DNA of 64,000 bases from Adineta vaga. Its lineage: Eukaryota; Rotifera. The DNA is taken from assembly GCA_021613535.1 (NCBI GenBank), contig CP075497.1, positions 3,038,001 to 3,102,000 of the forward strand, written 5' to 3'. The notes beneath the pieces were generated by a model. The model was not told where the DNA came from and did no database searches. It worked only from the letters and a program-made list of their open reading frames with translations. Position 1 is the first letter of the stretch, and each line of letters begins with the position of its first letter. Of this stretch, positions 12,207 through 24,823 are shown piece after piece. A program made the position numbers and the translations under genes.

Positions 12207-15200
12207 TCATGTTCTTTCATAATATCCATCCATTGATTCTAAAGGAATCAATTGAATATTACTTGTATGAGTAGCTGACCGTGCAAATTGCACTAATGAA
12301 TGATTTGGTGACATGAATTCACTTGCATTATCTGAAAATGATGGATAAACGATTGTAGTATCAGCTTTTCCTTCTGCCGAATCAGATAATCGATAAGTAG
12401 TAGTAAATGATCGTACGATTTGTAAACATTCTTGTTCATTATCTAATGTCCATGTATATGCAACACATAATTGATTTAAAGCGCAATGAAATGAAGTCGA
12501 TTGATTAACAGTAATTAATTGAGGACCATCCATAAAATAATCATCATCTTCTCGTTGCATTGTACCAGTTAGTATAAATAATCGTTCATTTCGTTTCAAT
12601 TGTATATTCAACACGTCTTGATCCGATTCAACTCGATAGTAAATTGCATAGTCATCTAGAAGAACTTTAATTTGTGCATAGTTTAATAAATGTATCGGTT
12701 GTTTATACATATTTATCAACATATGAAGAGCAATTTCATTATAAATCAATTGAACTGTATTAGGATTTGATAGGAATAATTGAAGTAATGATTGATCAAC
12801 GCCATAAGCTTCAACAATTCCGCTTTCTGCTCGATAAGTTCGATTTGATGGTGATGAACTTTTATCAAATAGCGAATCAATTCCAATAATATGACCCGAT
12901 CGATAACATGTTAAAAGATCTTCAGAACATTCAACAATACCTCGAACAATTAAATAAGCTTCTGATGTAATATGTCCTTTTCGAAGAAGAACTTCACCTG
13001 GTTGAAACCATTTTCTTCGGGATTCTAATAATTGTTTGAAATGATTCTTTTCATCTTCTGATAAATTCGAAAATAATGGAAGATTATTAAATTGATTATC
13101 TTGTTCCAAATGTATATCAATATTTGGTATACTCATTATATGATCATATTCTAAACGAAATAATTTCTTTTGAATTAATTGAAGAATATGTGTATATTCA
13201 TTTTCATTTAACATTCCTGTTTCATATAATTGTATGATAGCAACAGATTCATATTTTAAAAGCATTTGTGCACATCGTTTTGTCATCTCAATCGTCCAAC
13301 ATTTTCTATATGAATATTGTAAATCTTGAAGAACAAGAGAAGCACGAATTTGTAATTTTTTTGCATCGTTAAGAACATTACTAATAATATGATTATCAAT
13401 ATTTGCAAATTCGGGAATTTTTAAGAGCATATGTTCCATACGTGATGTTGCCGAATGAAATGCTACAACAAATAAGTTTTTAATTCAAAAGAAGAGAAAT
13501 ACGAAACCATACCTAATGCTAATTCAATCGTCAATATTAAATGTTCAAATAATGATTTTTCAGTTCTTCGATTTAACCATTTAATTTTCGTAAATTTAAT
13601 CAAATATTCTAACCATAATGGCATATGAAAACGATCGACAAGAAGTTGCCAATGACGTTTTAATGAAAGTTTTGTTTTGGCTTGTTCAACTGTTTCAATT
13701 AAAACTTTCAATGTTCGTCGTCGAATCATTCCTAAATACCACTGTTTTTCATAATCAACAGCCATTGCTGTTAGAAATCTTTGTACGATTTCATTTCGCA
13801 TATTGATTTGATAACAATCTGAATTTAAATCTGATGTACTTCTTGGTTGAATAAATGGTTCTAATAAATATCGATCTTTGGATAAAATATCCAAATCTAA
13901 TTGAAAAATACTATTTGTCGATATAAGATCAGAATATTGACCATTTTGTAATTGATTTGATGATGTTGAAATCGATTTTGGTATTGGATCGTATGATGCT
14001 TGTCGAGAATCGAATGTGGATTGTTGATAAATATCTATATGATGTTCATCTTCAGTTTCATCGATTAAAATTTCTGGTAAATAATCATAAAGAACTTTCC
14101 AATTGACATTAGCAAAATTAATATCATCTTTCATTTTTTTAATTTGTCCAGATGTTTGAGTTTTCATATGCTTCAATGCTTGAAAACGCACTGTTTGACT
14201 TTCCGGTGTACCTATAGAAATAAAATCAATATATTATCAAAATAAAATCACTATTTTCTCTCAAATTACCTTTATCAAGTCCAAGCATTTTCACAATAAA
14301 TTTACTACTCGTTCCATTAACAGTTAATGTTAATAATACAAGAATTGACACATGAAAAAGAAAACGTTCACTTGTTGCCTGATCAGTTTTCTTATCTAAA
14401 TAAACTAGAAGAGCAAGAATTAATGCTTGTCGACCACGTAAACCACTCCATGCAAATATCACACATTCTTTTCGATTTAAACGTATTCCACTCCATGTTA
14501 TTACCGGATATAAAACACCGACTGTCAAGGCACGATTAACATGAATTAATAAATAAAGTACTAGAGATATTCCAACATCTCGACTACTTAATGTATTTTC
14601 AATACCAACAAATGAATGTGCCAAGATTAAACCACTCAAAGTAAACGTAAGAATATTAACAATAAATATAATAATTTGCCATGCACCAGCAAGTGATAAT
14701 TGAACATTACTACTAATACAATATTTATGTTTAGCCATATATAAACCCATAAACATCAATGCAAGAACTGCTGAAACACGTAATTCAGCATCTGCTATAT
14801 AGAATACAAGATATGTTACACTAAATGTAATTGTTATTTCAATTTTTAATTCATTATTTATACGATTTAAAACAAAGACACAAATAAAACCACAGAATAA
14901 ACCAAATAATGCTCCACCTAGAAATCATATCAAGAAATTATTTAATCTTACAATTCAATCACAATAACTTACCCACACCATATCGAATAACATCACCAGC
15001 TATCTCTGTTACTGTAGTTGAAGTACCCAAAGCAATTCGAGTAAACACAGTAAATAACATAAAAACTAATCCATCATTTAATAAGGATTCAGAATCAATC
15101 AATGACGATAACGAATGGCTTGCTCCACAATCACGTAACATTGTTATGATTGTTACTGGATCTGTTGTACTTAATATACTTCCAAATAGAAGACCCGTAT

Positions 15201-15715
15201 TCCATGACCATTGATAATCGGATGGAAATAGATAAACAACAAATAAGGAAATAAAAACAGTCGAAATGAGAACACCAGGTCCAGCAACTAAAATCGTTGT
15301 TATTAATTGTTGTTTAACAATATGAAAATGTGCATTAAATGATGCATCGAAAATAATTATTGGTAGAAAAATATAATAAATCAATCTTGGACTTATTTTA
15401 CTTAAATGAAGTTCACCTCGAAGAAAATCATCTTCACTAAATCGACCTTTGATTTGTGTGGCAATCGTACCAATAACAAAACCCAAAAGTAAAACAACAA
15501 TATAAAATGAAAGATTAATTCGATGATGAAGAAATTTAATAAAAAGTATTTTGCATAAACATGAAATTAATACCGCAGAGGAAAGAACGAGAATAATTGA
15601 ACCAGTTGATGATTCTTCACTAGTGCCCGTCTTATTCACAGATGAATTGTTGAAATCTAGAATTCATTAGTTTATCTACTGTATTCTATGTTTTATTTAA
15701 ATCATTACCTTCCAT
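12207..15715 (-). CDS. Na+/H+ exchanger with C-terminal cyclic-nucleotide-binding domain (SLC9C/SOS1 type)
   Basis: Five exons, complement(12207..13462, 13513..14211, 14270..14917, 14973..15656, 15709..15715), total 3294 nt and give an uninterrupted 1097 residues. The first exon is only 7 nt (ATG GAA G) and leads into DFNNSSVNK. The membrane domain has about 12 helices with exchanger motifs: STTDPVTII, DSESLLNDGLV and WSGLRGRQALILAL. The cytosolic part has a basic amphipathic region (YEKQWYLGMIRRRTLKVL) and, near 12.7-13.1 kb, a cNMP-binding fold (PGEVLLRKGHITSEAYLIVR ... TYRAESG). It should exchange Na+ for H+ at the plasma membrane under nucleotide control. Animal SLC9C1 has a voltage-sensor between the two parts; I see no hydrophobic helices there, so the layout resembles plant SOS1. 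Confidence 0.88.
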
Positions 15716-18700
15716 TCACGATACTTCCACTATACTTCTTAGTTCTTGTAATATTTGTTTGTAGATTTTGTTTTAAACTTTATATAACAAAATTGTCATA
15801 ACTAATGCAATCATGCATGACTTGACAAACGATAATATCATTTTTACAGACAAGAAAAACTAAAAATGTGTTAGCAATTGATTCATACAATGATAAAAGA
15901 AGATTTCACACCTTTGCTTGAAAAAAAAGGTCCATAATGGTGCACTCAACGTCAAGATTTGATCCAATAGAAAGAGAAATCTATTCATCAATCTTTATTA
16001 GTTACTGTGTAAATGATTTTCATTTCGGCATAAAATATACTTTGAAACAATTCTCCTGTATCAAAATGAACAATTTGACATTTGATATAACAAAATGGCA
16101 ATGAATGAGTACCAAACATTGAGTTATGTATCTTGATCATGAATGGCGGACACAAAATCAAATTCGAGCATGTCATACTTCTTCACTCTGTATTCAGACA
16201 CGATCATACATCAATGTTAACACTTAGGCTTTAGTTTGATTTGATGCTTAATCAACTTGTCGATAGACAAAGATCGGTTGTAGATGTTGATGAAAGACAA
16301 ATTCATTCTTGTTGACCTGTAGCATCAGAACATGTGATAACATATTTCCGGGAAAATCATTGATTAAAATAGATTGTTGATGAAGAAGACATACATATAT
16401 TGTTCATCGAAAAGGAAAGAATGTGATTGAATGATATGCAGAAGTGTTCCTCCATCTTCTTCTTCTTCTTCTAAAGCTGAACATTCATTAGTGAGGGAAA
16501 CTAATATCAAGTGGTGCTGATAGTACTAACCATATGTTTGAAAATGTCGTGAATCTAAAACATGTTTGTATAATAAGGATAGCTTCCTTATTTTCTTTTT
16601 TTATTATTCAAAAATCTTATATATATATTGTTTTACTAAATATACTTTCAATCAATATTTATGAGTGAACACATGTATCAATGACAAGATGAATATTAGA
16701 CTATCTCATCAATCATAAGCAAATCTCAGATGTCACATTAGAAATCTAGATAGTGTATAAATGTCAATGACGATTTCATAGTTCATAATTAAATTACCAA
16801 TGTAAATTTAACTTCTTCTTTTTTTTCAAATATATCTAATTAGAGAATTGGTACAATCAAGAATTAACTAAAAAAAGAAATTTATCAAGCCAGATGTATT
16901 CTTTGTGAAGACAATATGCACTGTTATTCTTTCTATTGAGAGGATGATGACGATGAACTATAGGAATAATTTTTCATATGATCTATTTCTTTTCATTTAC
17001 TGCCATCGGTTATCATCATTGACCTCGAAACAATATTTTGACGATCAGTCATTCATTTGTTGAGAGGAAGACATGATAGTAAATTTTCTTCAAGAGACAT
17101 CGTTCTTCTTACATCAAACATTTATCTAAATTGTACTTGTTATAGAGACAATCGGCATGAACTATCATGAGAGATCATAATACATCAAGATTAGCTATTG
17201 CTCAAAAGAAGAAAAGAAATTGTTTCTACATCAATCTATTCAACAGTAAGAAAAGTCGGAATGTTTCATGCGAATCTTTGTATTTATTTATAATATCCTT
17301 CGTTAATCTCTATCTATTATAGAATGTCAGAGAAGTCATACCGTTCAAGATGCTTCCTAGCTGTGATCATTCGCATAGAGATATCGAATTTATCAACAAA
17401 CACTTCGTATGAGATGAGTAAAGAACAGTAATAGACTTAATAAACATTATTCATACTTCTCACGTTCGACATCGCAGATATATGTAGATGAAAGTGTGAC
17501 TGGACATCTGACAGTATGTGCACGACACGTTCAAGAAAAGATGGATGCTATTCGTACACTTGTAAGTAGTCATAATATTTATGACGTAATATCTTGGAAT
17601 TAAAGCACGATTTTCATGTAAGTCTAGAATAATAGGAACATTTCCTATCAAAATTAGTTATTCATTCTGTGCGTGCCGCATCCGATTGATTGAGCAATCT
17701 TTAATTTCTTCTTTATACATCAATCCATCCATTCGTCCATCTATCTATCTATCTTTATATCTATCAACTGAGATTGATATTTTTTTTTGCTTCTTGTCGC
17801 CTGTTCAATCGAATCTCACTTTTCCATGTATATATTTATATACACACACACGCACATATACATAAAACATCAACACAGAATAAGATAGATGAATCAATAT
17901 ATAGATACAAACAGTGATATAAAGAATGTCAGAAGCAGAAGAAGAAGAAAACGAGAGATTGCTAGAAAAATAATATTAGTTTCTTTCATTAGAATAACTT
18001 TTTCTTGTCTATGTTTATCATCATAGACATAATGACATTCTAATCATAATTCTTTCTCTTTTTTTGCTCTCTACTTTATTATGAACAACGATTTGAACCA
18101 TTTGCATATTTCAATAGTTAAATCAAATTACTAATGTAAGTATACCTAACTTGCTTAAATTCAATTCAATTCAAGTATCATGACCAAAACAAATAAATAT
18201 CATGATACTCACGAGAAAGAATGAATTCTTCTCTTTCATTTGACGTCAATATGACGAAAAGAAGAAGAAAAAAGAAAGAAGAAGAGGAGAAGAGACTTGA
18301 AAAAATTATGAACAGTAGTCGCGTCGCGAACATTGTAATGTTTGTCTTTGTCATTTGCTCCTTTATAGGTATATATATACATGCACATTGGCACATAACC
18401 ACGCATATAATCAAGCTGTGCACTCGATTAAATAACCGTGCAAACGATCATCGTATTACCACCAGCTCAAAGCTGATAAAGAGAGGGCGAGGCACCAGTA
18501 GAGCAGTTAAATCAATAGACCTACCAAGCACGACCATTAGGATACAAAATAAACGAGAGAAATAGAGACAGAGAGAAAAAAGCGGACGTATACCTGTTGA
18601 AAACGATTGAAAAGAATCTATTCAATTACGGGTCAACTGTAAACATACAATTGACATACTAAGAAAAATTACGGTTTGTCATTGTGTATTTATACATGGA

Positions 18701-19785
18701 TCGATGAATGTGACAGAAAATTTAAGGTAAGTATATGTTCTCATAGCGCAATAGTTTATTCAAATGACTACTATTCATAATACGAAGTAAGAAGTATAAA
18801 AAATTATTCTTTCTTAGATATTATACACTACTATCGATATTGTCTTTGTGAGTAAGTCGTTTTTTTCCGCTTGAAAAGAGAAGTCTTTATATTGTTATTA
18901 TAGATTATTTTTTCTTTTTTGAAGATAGAAATTCATTTACATATTTTTTTTATTGAGTATTTGTTTCGTTATGTGATGCAACAAAGACTTAGTTCCAATC
19001 TATTTAAAGCATTCTTCTTTTGTCCCAGACGGTCAACTAGACAGACAGAGGTCAAATTGATGACACACGAGGACTTGTATTTCGAGAAATATACATCTAT
19101 TTTATCTTATTAGCTTGATTATTTCCTTTCTCTTGAACATGAATAATACTACTCCGCCTTTCCTCCTCATCTTCTTAAACAAATCACAATTCAAATGCTA
19201 ACAAAACACAATCAATGTTATGGCTTCTTTGACTCATCCATTTATATGTTCTCTATGATCGATGATGTACATCTGCTGCTTCATCATTTTCGTGAATGTT
19301 CATATTCTCGTTTTCACCCCATACATCCTTTTCCTTCATCATCATTTCCTAGTAAGTCTGAGATATCCATAATACAAAAAAAAGAACCTTTCAGATATTT
19401 TGCTTGTCAGATGGTTAACATCTCTTATAGTCTTTCTCTTCTTTTGTCTTATACTTTCATCTTACGACCAACGAATACAAACAAATCGATTAAAGCTTTC
19501 TTTATTATTATTATACAGTTGCTTTGTACTTCTGAATAAGTGCGTGTTGTTCTTGTAATCGGAGGATCAAGCACGTAATTATTGATTGTGGCTTTTGTTT
19601 ACAATTTACTGTATGAAGACGAGTTGGTGATCATTACTATAGTTTTGTATTCTAGATTAACATACACAAAAAAAGCTTCACTATTGAGTGACTATCGACG
19701 CGAACATATTTTATTCAATATCTCCTCTTCGAATCTTCTCAATCGAATAATACATTCCAAAAAAAAAGAGAGAAAGAAAGAAAGA
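15716..19785. other. Long non-coding upstream region
   Basis: About 4 kb without a confidently supported gene, apart from one weak candidate first exon at 18221-18368. Simple repeats occur (ATCT near 17745, TA/CA tracts near 17830-17860). A perfect CRE-type palindrome TGACGTCA sits at 18240-18247. The stretch lies between the divergently transcribed exchanger gene and the earliest candidate first exons of the p140Cap/SKT gene, so it probably holds regulatory DNA for both. Confidence 0.4.
18221..18368 (+). other. Weak candidate alternative first exon of the p140Cap/SKT gene
   Basis: ATG at 18221 opens a 49-codon frame with a Lys/Glu-rich block, then a hydrophobic stretch (NIVMFVFVICSFI). It reaches a possible donor (tatag|gtatat) at 18368/18369 in phase 1, the phase needed to join the exon at 26211. 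The donor is weaker than those of the other candidates and the composition is simple-sequence-like, so this may be chance. Confidence 0.2.
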
Positions 19786-19837
19786 ATGGGTCTCAATGAT
19801 TCGAAAATAGCAAAGCATCTTCAAATATCATCTAACC
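19786..19837 (+). other. Candidate alternative first exon of the p140Cap/SKT gene
   Basis: ATG at 19786 encodes MGLNDSKIAKHLQISSN plus one base and ends at a strong donor (aacc|gtaagt). Phase 1 matches the acceptor of the common exon at 26211. MGLNDS would fit an N-myristoylation signal (Gly2, Ser6). RNA evidence would be needed to confirm use. Confidence 0.4.
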
Positions 19838-22074
19838 GTAAGTAATTCAGTTTATACATATTCGTCTAAATAATCCGTATTAGAGAACAATATATGTAGA
19901 TCACTAAAAGTTTAGCGCATTAAGAAGAGGTTCGAATGACTACTGTTGAATAAATATTGGCATCTGTTTGAACGTTTCTTATAAGAATACATGTGGATTG
20001 TTGCACAATAAAACTTAGAGAATACGAGAACGAAGACAAACAATCAGCTAAATACACTCATTCTCGCCTACCCCGCTTTTTTTCTTATTATCTAACACAA
20101 TGAATATTTAAAAAAGTCAGTCACGAAAGCTCATAAATCATCGATTATATTATCGTCAAAGGACAAGGGTATGATGAATATAGAGAAATATAATCATATA
20201 AATGTTTTAAAAAATTTCAATTAGAATTAGTTAGAAAATGTCGTCAATTGTATTTATGGATTAATAGAAATATAATCGCACTCTTATGATAGTTACAATT
20301 CGCTCGTTTTATCTATGATGAAAGAAGATTTTCTTCTTCTAGTATTATCCCATTCTTGAAGTGCACTAGACATATTTATCTTTTTCTGGACGAGATGGAA
20401 AAATGTTAATCTTATATAGTGAAAGCAAATAGACCGAGATCGAGTTTATAATCAGATCATTGTTATGCTTTATATTGATCATCATCATCAATTGACCTCG
20501 AAATGCGTTGTTGTACATTTATTCTAGTGAATTATAAATTTTTGATAGACGGTCATCATGTTATTCCCTCTTCTTATGATTATTTGATCTTACTATTGAA
20601 TATATAAAAGACGATGCGGGCGTGTTTGTCACCGGACTCTGTGTGCGTGCCACTACAAATACACACGTCTATAGACATTCGTTTGTGTATGTGTAATAGA
20701 ACTTTCAAACACTTGAGGGCGCTCAACCAACTGCTCGCATGTTGTATGTTCTAGTCTCTTTTAATCTTTTCTTTCTTTCTTTCTTTCTCTCTCTCTCCCT
20801 CACTTTCCTTCTTTTGCTCAGTTTGGTGACACTTCATGTTGAAACAATGAGAGCCGCCGCCGCCGCCACTACTATCGCCATCAACATCATCATCATCATT
20901 GACTATTTTCAGTAGAGCGACAAATTACTTTGACGGCGGGTGACCAGCCCTTCTCTAAGACGATTCATGATGATATTTCTCATGCAGTACATATATGTAC
21001 ACTGTGGTCAAGTGAACAACAGAAAGAACAAGAACGAATCTTCGATAGCTGTAATTGACTTTGGCAGATGTCCACATTCTCTTCGTTGTACCCTATTACT
21101 CTCGCGTTGATCATTTAATACTCATGTATGTCTGCGTGTGTGTGTGTTCAAATTAGTTTGACCACATGTCCATGTATGATGCTACTGTTTATATTGTCGA
21201 TGCTTTCGTCTTCTTATTCTCTTTGTCTTTTACTGTTGTAAGTAGTTTCTTTAACAGCTGACGACCTTCATCACGAGACAATTCTATTACATTTCTTCAG
21301 CTTGGTCTATCCTAAATTACTCTCCATATATATCTATATATCTATACTATTGGAAGACGGATATTGAATATATGTAGAAAAAAGACGATTGCATTAGTGT
21401 AGTTCAACACGCACGTTTTCTTCTTTCTATGTTTTCCACTGTTTCTCTGTCTCTCTTCTTCTGTCGATCATTTTTCTATCGGATGAGGAAACTTGAAATA
21501 TCAGCATGTGATTTTGCGTTAATGATGCGGTAGATAGCTATATTGATAGTATAGAAATAGAAGGAAAACTGCGGAACCTTATTTTGTCGTAATCAAATTC
21601 AATTGGGGAAATAGAGTGAGTAAGTGAATAAGCACGAGTTGACAAACGCTTGTTATTATGGAATAATGATAAAAAACTACGCATTCTGATTTTTCCCTTC
21701 TTTTATTCGACATCATCATCATCTATCAATTACGTCTTTTGACTGCAGTGTACACGTATACAACGTTTAAGAGGCGGAGATCACTAGTTTCCGCCCAATA
21801 CATATATGTATATTTGCATCTCTCACGTTTGACCAATTTTATATTACTATTCTTCATTCTAACAACTTCTATTATAGACGCTTGAATTTTTATCATCATA
21901 TATAATCTCTACGTAACGCATTTCAAATCTTGATCATTAGTATGACTCTCGTTGTTTTCGCTTCAAATACGTTTCAATATAAAGTTATCAGTGTGAAATA
22001 GACAGACGTGTTTATTAGTTAGATTCTTACAATAGATATAAATATAAATCATACTGATCAGTAAATTGTAAATA

Positions 22075-22174
22075 ATGAAAGTCGATCAGACGACAAAACC
22101 GACAATGGCAGACGACAATATTTGGGTATTAAGAAATTCATCCTCATACCAACAACAACGACGATTAAAACAAG
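22075..22174 (+). other. Candidate alternative first exon of the p140Cap/SKT gene
   Basis: ATG at 22075 encodes 33 codons (MKVDQTTKPTMADDNIWVLR...) plus one base to the donor caag|gtaaca. It is phase 1, compatible with the common exon at 26211. The protein-like composition and clean donor make it a fair candidate. Confidence 0.45.
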
Positions 22175-23556
22175 GTAACAACAAAAATCCTCATCTTCCT
22201 CTCATGAGTGTGTGTGTGTGTGTTCTTGTGTATTAATATAATAACCTTGCCATGATGATTTCTGTATAATTCAATAGAAAATGTTATTTATAACTAGCTA
22301 AAAGAAATCCTTGAACATCTTCCTTATTCTCTGCGATAGAAATTATTCTAAACTGACATTTACAACAAAAACTAATCGTGATAATATGATAAACAAAATA
22401 GTTTTGACTGATTAGACATGTATTCGTAGTTTAAATAATCGTTCTTATTAAATTTACGTTGATCAAATGACAGCCAAACAACAATGGTTAGTTCTCCTTA
22501 TCACAAAAGAAGAAAAAAACATGACTATTGAAATTGCTTTTGGCGTAGATGACTTTCAACTTCCATACTTCGTTGATTTGACAGTAAGAGAACATTTAAT
22601 AGGATACTCAGATGTATTGAAGAAAACCTATTTAGATGTCATCGATAAGATGTTCGACATCGTATGCTAGTTTTTTTTCCGTTATATACACAATATATCG
22701 ATAGATGTGAACTCCATTAAAGAATAATGAGTAATTGTCAATTCCTAGCCAGCTGCAAAGCATCTTTCTTCTTTGTATTTTCTCGAACAAAACGAGAATG
22801 ACCGATGATGGTAATGATGATCGATAGATTTCCTTTCTTCTTCTTCGTCGTCTTTTTATTTTTATTTTAACACATCATCCATTTTCAATCTCAACTTGTT
22901 GGACATTTTCCCTCCCACTTCATATGTACATGTTTGCAAGCAAAGAAATGAACATTTGTTCAAGTGAATAAAACAACGACGATGCTTATCGTATATATAG
23001 AGTTGTCGTTCTCGTTATCTTTCTTGCTCTCTGTCTGTCTCTTTGATTATTCGATGTCTTAAGTAAAAAAAAACACTTTTCAAAGAAAGAACGATGTCTG
23101 TGACAAACTAAAGAAAAGAGAAACGAAAGACGCCAGATAGATCAGAATATGATTAGATCAACCGTTGTCGTCAATGTTTTGTGAACTATAAACAATTCCA
23201 ACGAGAGACATTCTAATACGTTTTGTTAAACAATTTACAAAAGAAAATCAGAGAGTAACAACTGGGTAAGAAGACACAAATGTACATCTGGTCATTGAAT
23301 CAGTGAGGTGAATTATTTATATTGTATAGTGACTACAACATGGCCACTTTAACTGATTAGAATCGACAGTGAGAGAAAGAGAGACGAGAGAAAAGGTGTG
23401 ACAAAAAATGAATTGAGAAAGAGAGTAAAAAGAAAGTTGAACTGTTGGACATATATGCAAACAGAGACAAAAAAAGAGAGAGAATAGATAAGAAGTAAAG
23501 TGTAGTACAGTTGTGATCATTTGTAAAGTATCTTTCTTTACATATCATCACTCGTT

Positions 23557-23644
23557 ATGTTCTCAGCATTGGCTGATCGATTTTCTGTTGCACGATCACT
23601 CGATAATCTTGTTGCCAGTGGACGAATGTCATGTACATCGACAG
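23557..23644 (+). other. Candidate alternative first exon of the p140Cap/SKT gene
   Basis: ATG at 23557 encodes MFSALADRFSVARSLDNLVA... (29 codons) plus one base and ends at donor cacag|gtagac. It is phase 1, compatible with the common exon at 26211. The peptide looks like real coding sequence rather than simple repeat. Confidence 0.45.
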
Positions 23645-24823
23645 GTAGACTATTTTAACTATTTTCATTTTTTTGTGAATTTTAGTTTAAGAAAAAGCAA
23701 AACACATCATCATTTTCTCTTTCCCATGAGAATACTATCGTTTTTCTTTATTTCCGATTTAATGCCATCATCATTATCGGCGGCTTTATTTCACATTTTC
23801 AAAGAATCTATTTTGATTATTTTCAATAATCATGACAATCCTAAGTGCTATTTTTGTCCCAGTGATCATATATAATCATAATGGATATTTCTGTCATATG
23901 TAAGGGTTGAAAAGTAAAGAATTATGTCATGACTTCTATTTTCAAGATATACTTTTCATATCGATGATTCGAGTATATGTGAGATGAAAATATCTGAGTG
24001 AACTGATGCAAATTTGCGATCGTGAGTATCATTGATTGATTAATCTATTGAGTAATTAACTTAAAATGTGTCGTTGACGTGTTTAGAAAGCTACCGAAGA
24101 AAAAAATAGATTGAAAGTAATCGACACGTTGATTGAGTTGAAAGAAGAATGAGAATGTGATTGATAACATCCATTATTTTTACTAGATATCGATCTTTAA
24201 TGGATACATGTATTTAAGAAAGAATGAAAGAGAAAAAACCTGAAGAAAAATATTGGCACTTTGTGTGACAAAACAAATGACCTTGCGGCAGTTGTCATCG
24301 ATTGTACACGCACCCAAGGTCACATGATTGTGGGCATACATTCGCTCATGTCTTTAATCTTGTTCAATAAATCCTCAACGATCATGCGACACGAATGTCC
24401 ATACAATATTTTTCTTTCTTCTTTGCGTCCGGCATTCCTGTACACACAACATTGATTGATTAGATGAGGGAATGAGATTCGTCACCCTTCGTGCCCTGCC
24501 CTATTCTTTCCATACTTTCTCTGCCATCTCTATACAATTCGCATCGTCGTCGTCTTCGTCTCTCTCTCTCTCTACCTCCCTCCCTTCTCTTCCAAAAAAA
24601 TCTATACAATTTTTTCGTTCGATGACACGAGAGAGAGAGAGAGAGAACGAAGCGAAAGAGAGAAAAAAGAAGAATGGAAATTTGAACATTTGATGCATTT
24701 ATAAACGAAATGAGAAATGCGTGATAGACATTTTCAAAATCATTAGAATTTAATAAGCATGAAAAGATATCTATTCTGCTTATTAATTATTGTTATTTGA
24801 AAAAGAAATCAACTAAGAAAAAT

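Noticed and set aside
18703-18728. Short ATG...GTAAGT exon near 18.7 kb as another alternative first exon
   Set aside because: The donor is phase 2 and does not match the acceptor at 26211.
20845-20915. MRAAAAATTIAIN... frame over a GCC/ATC repeat as another first exon
   Set aside because: It meets a stop without a usable donor in the right phase; it is a trinucleotide repeat.
22467-22670. A 67-codon frame as a small gene or exon
   Set aside because: It reads fairly protein-like but has no splice or homology support; left uncalled.
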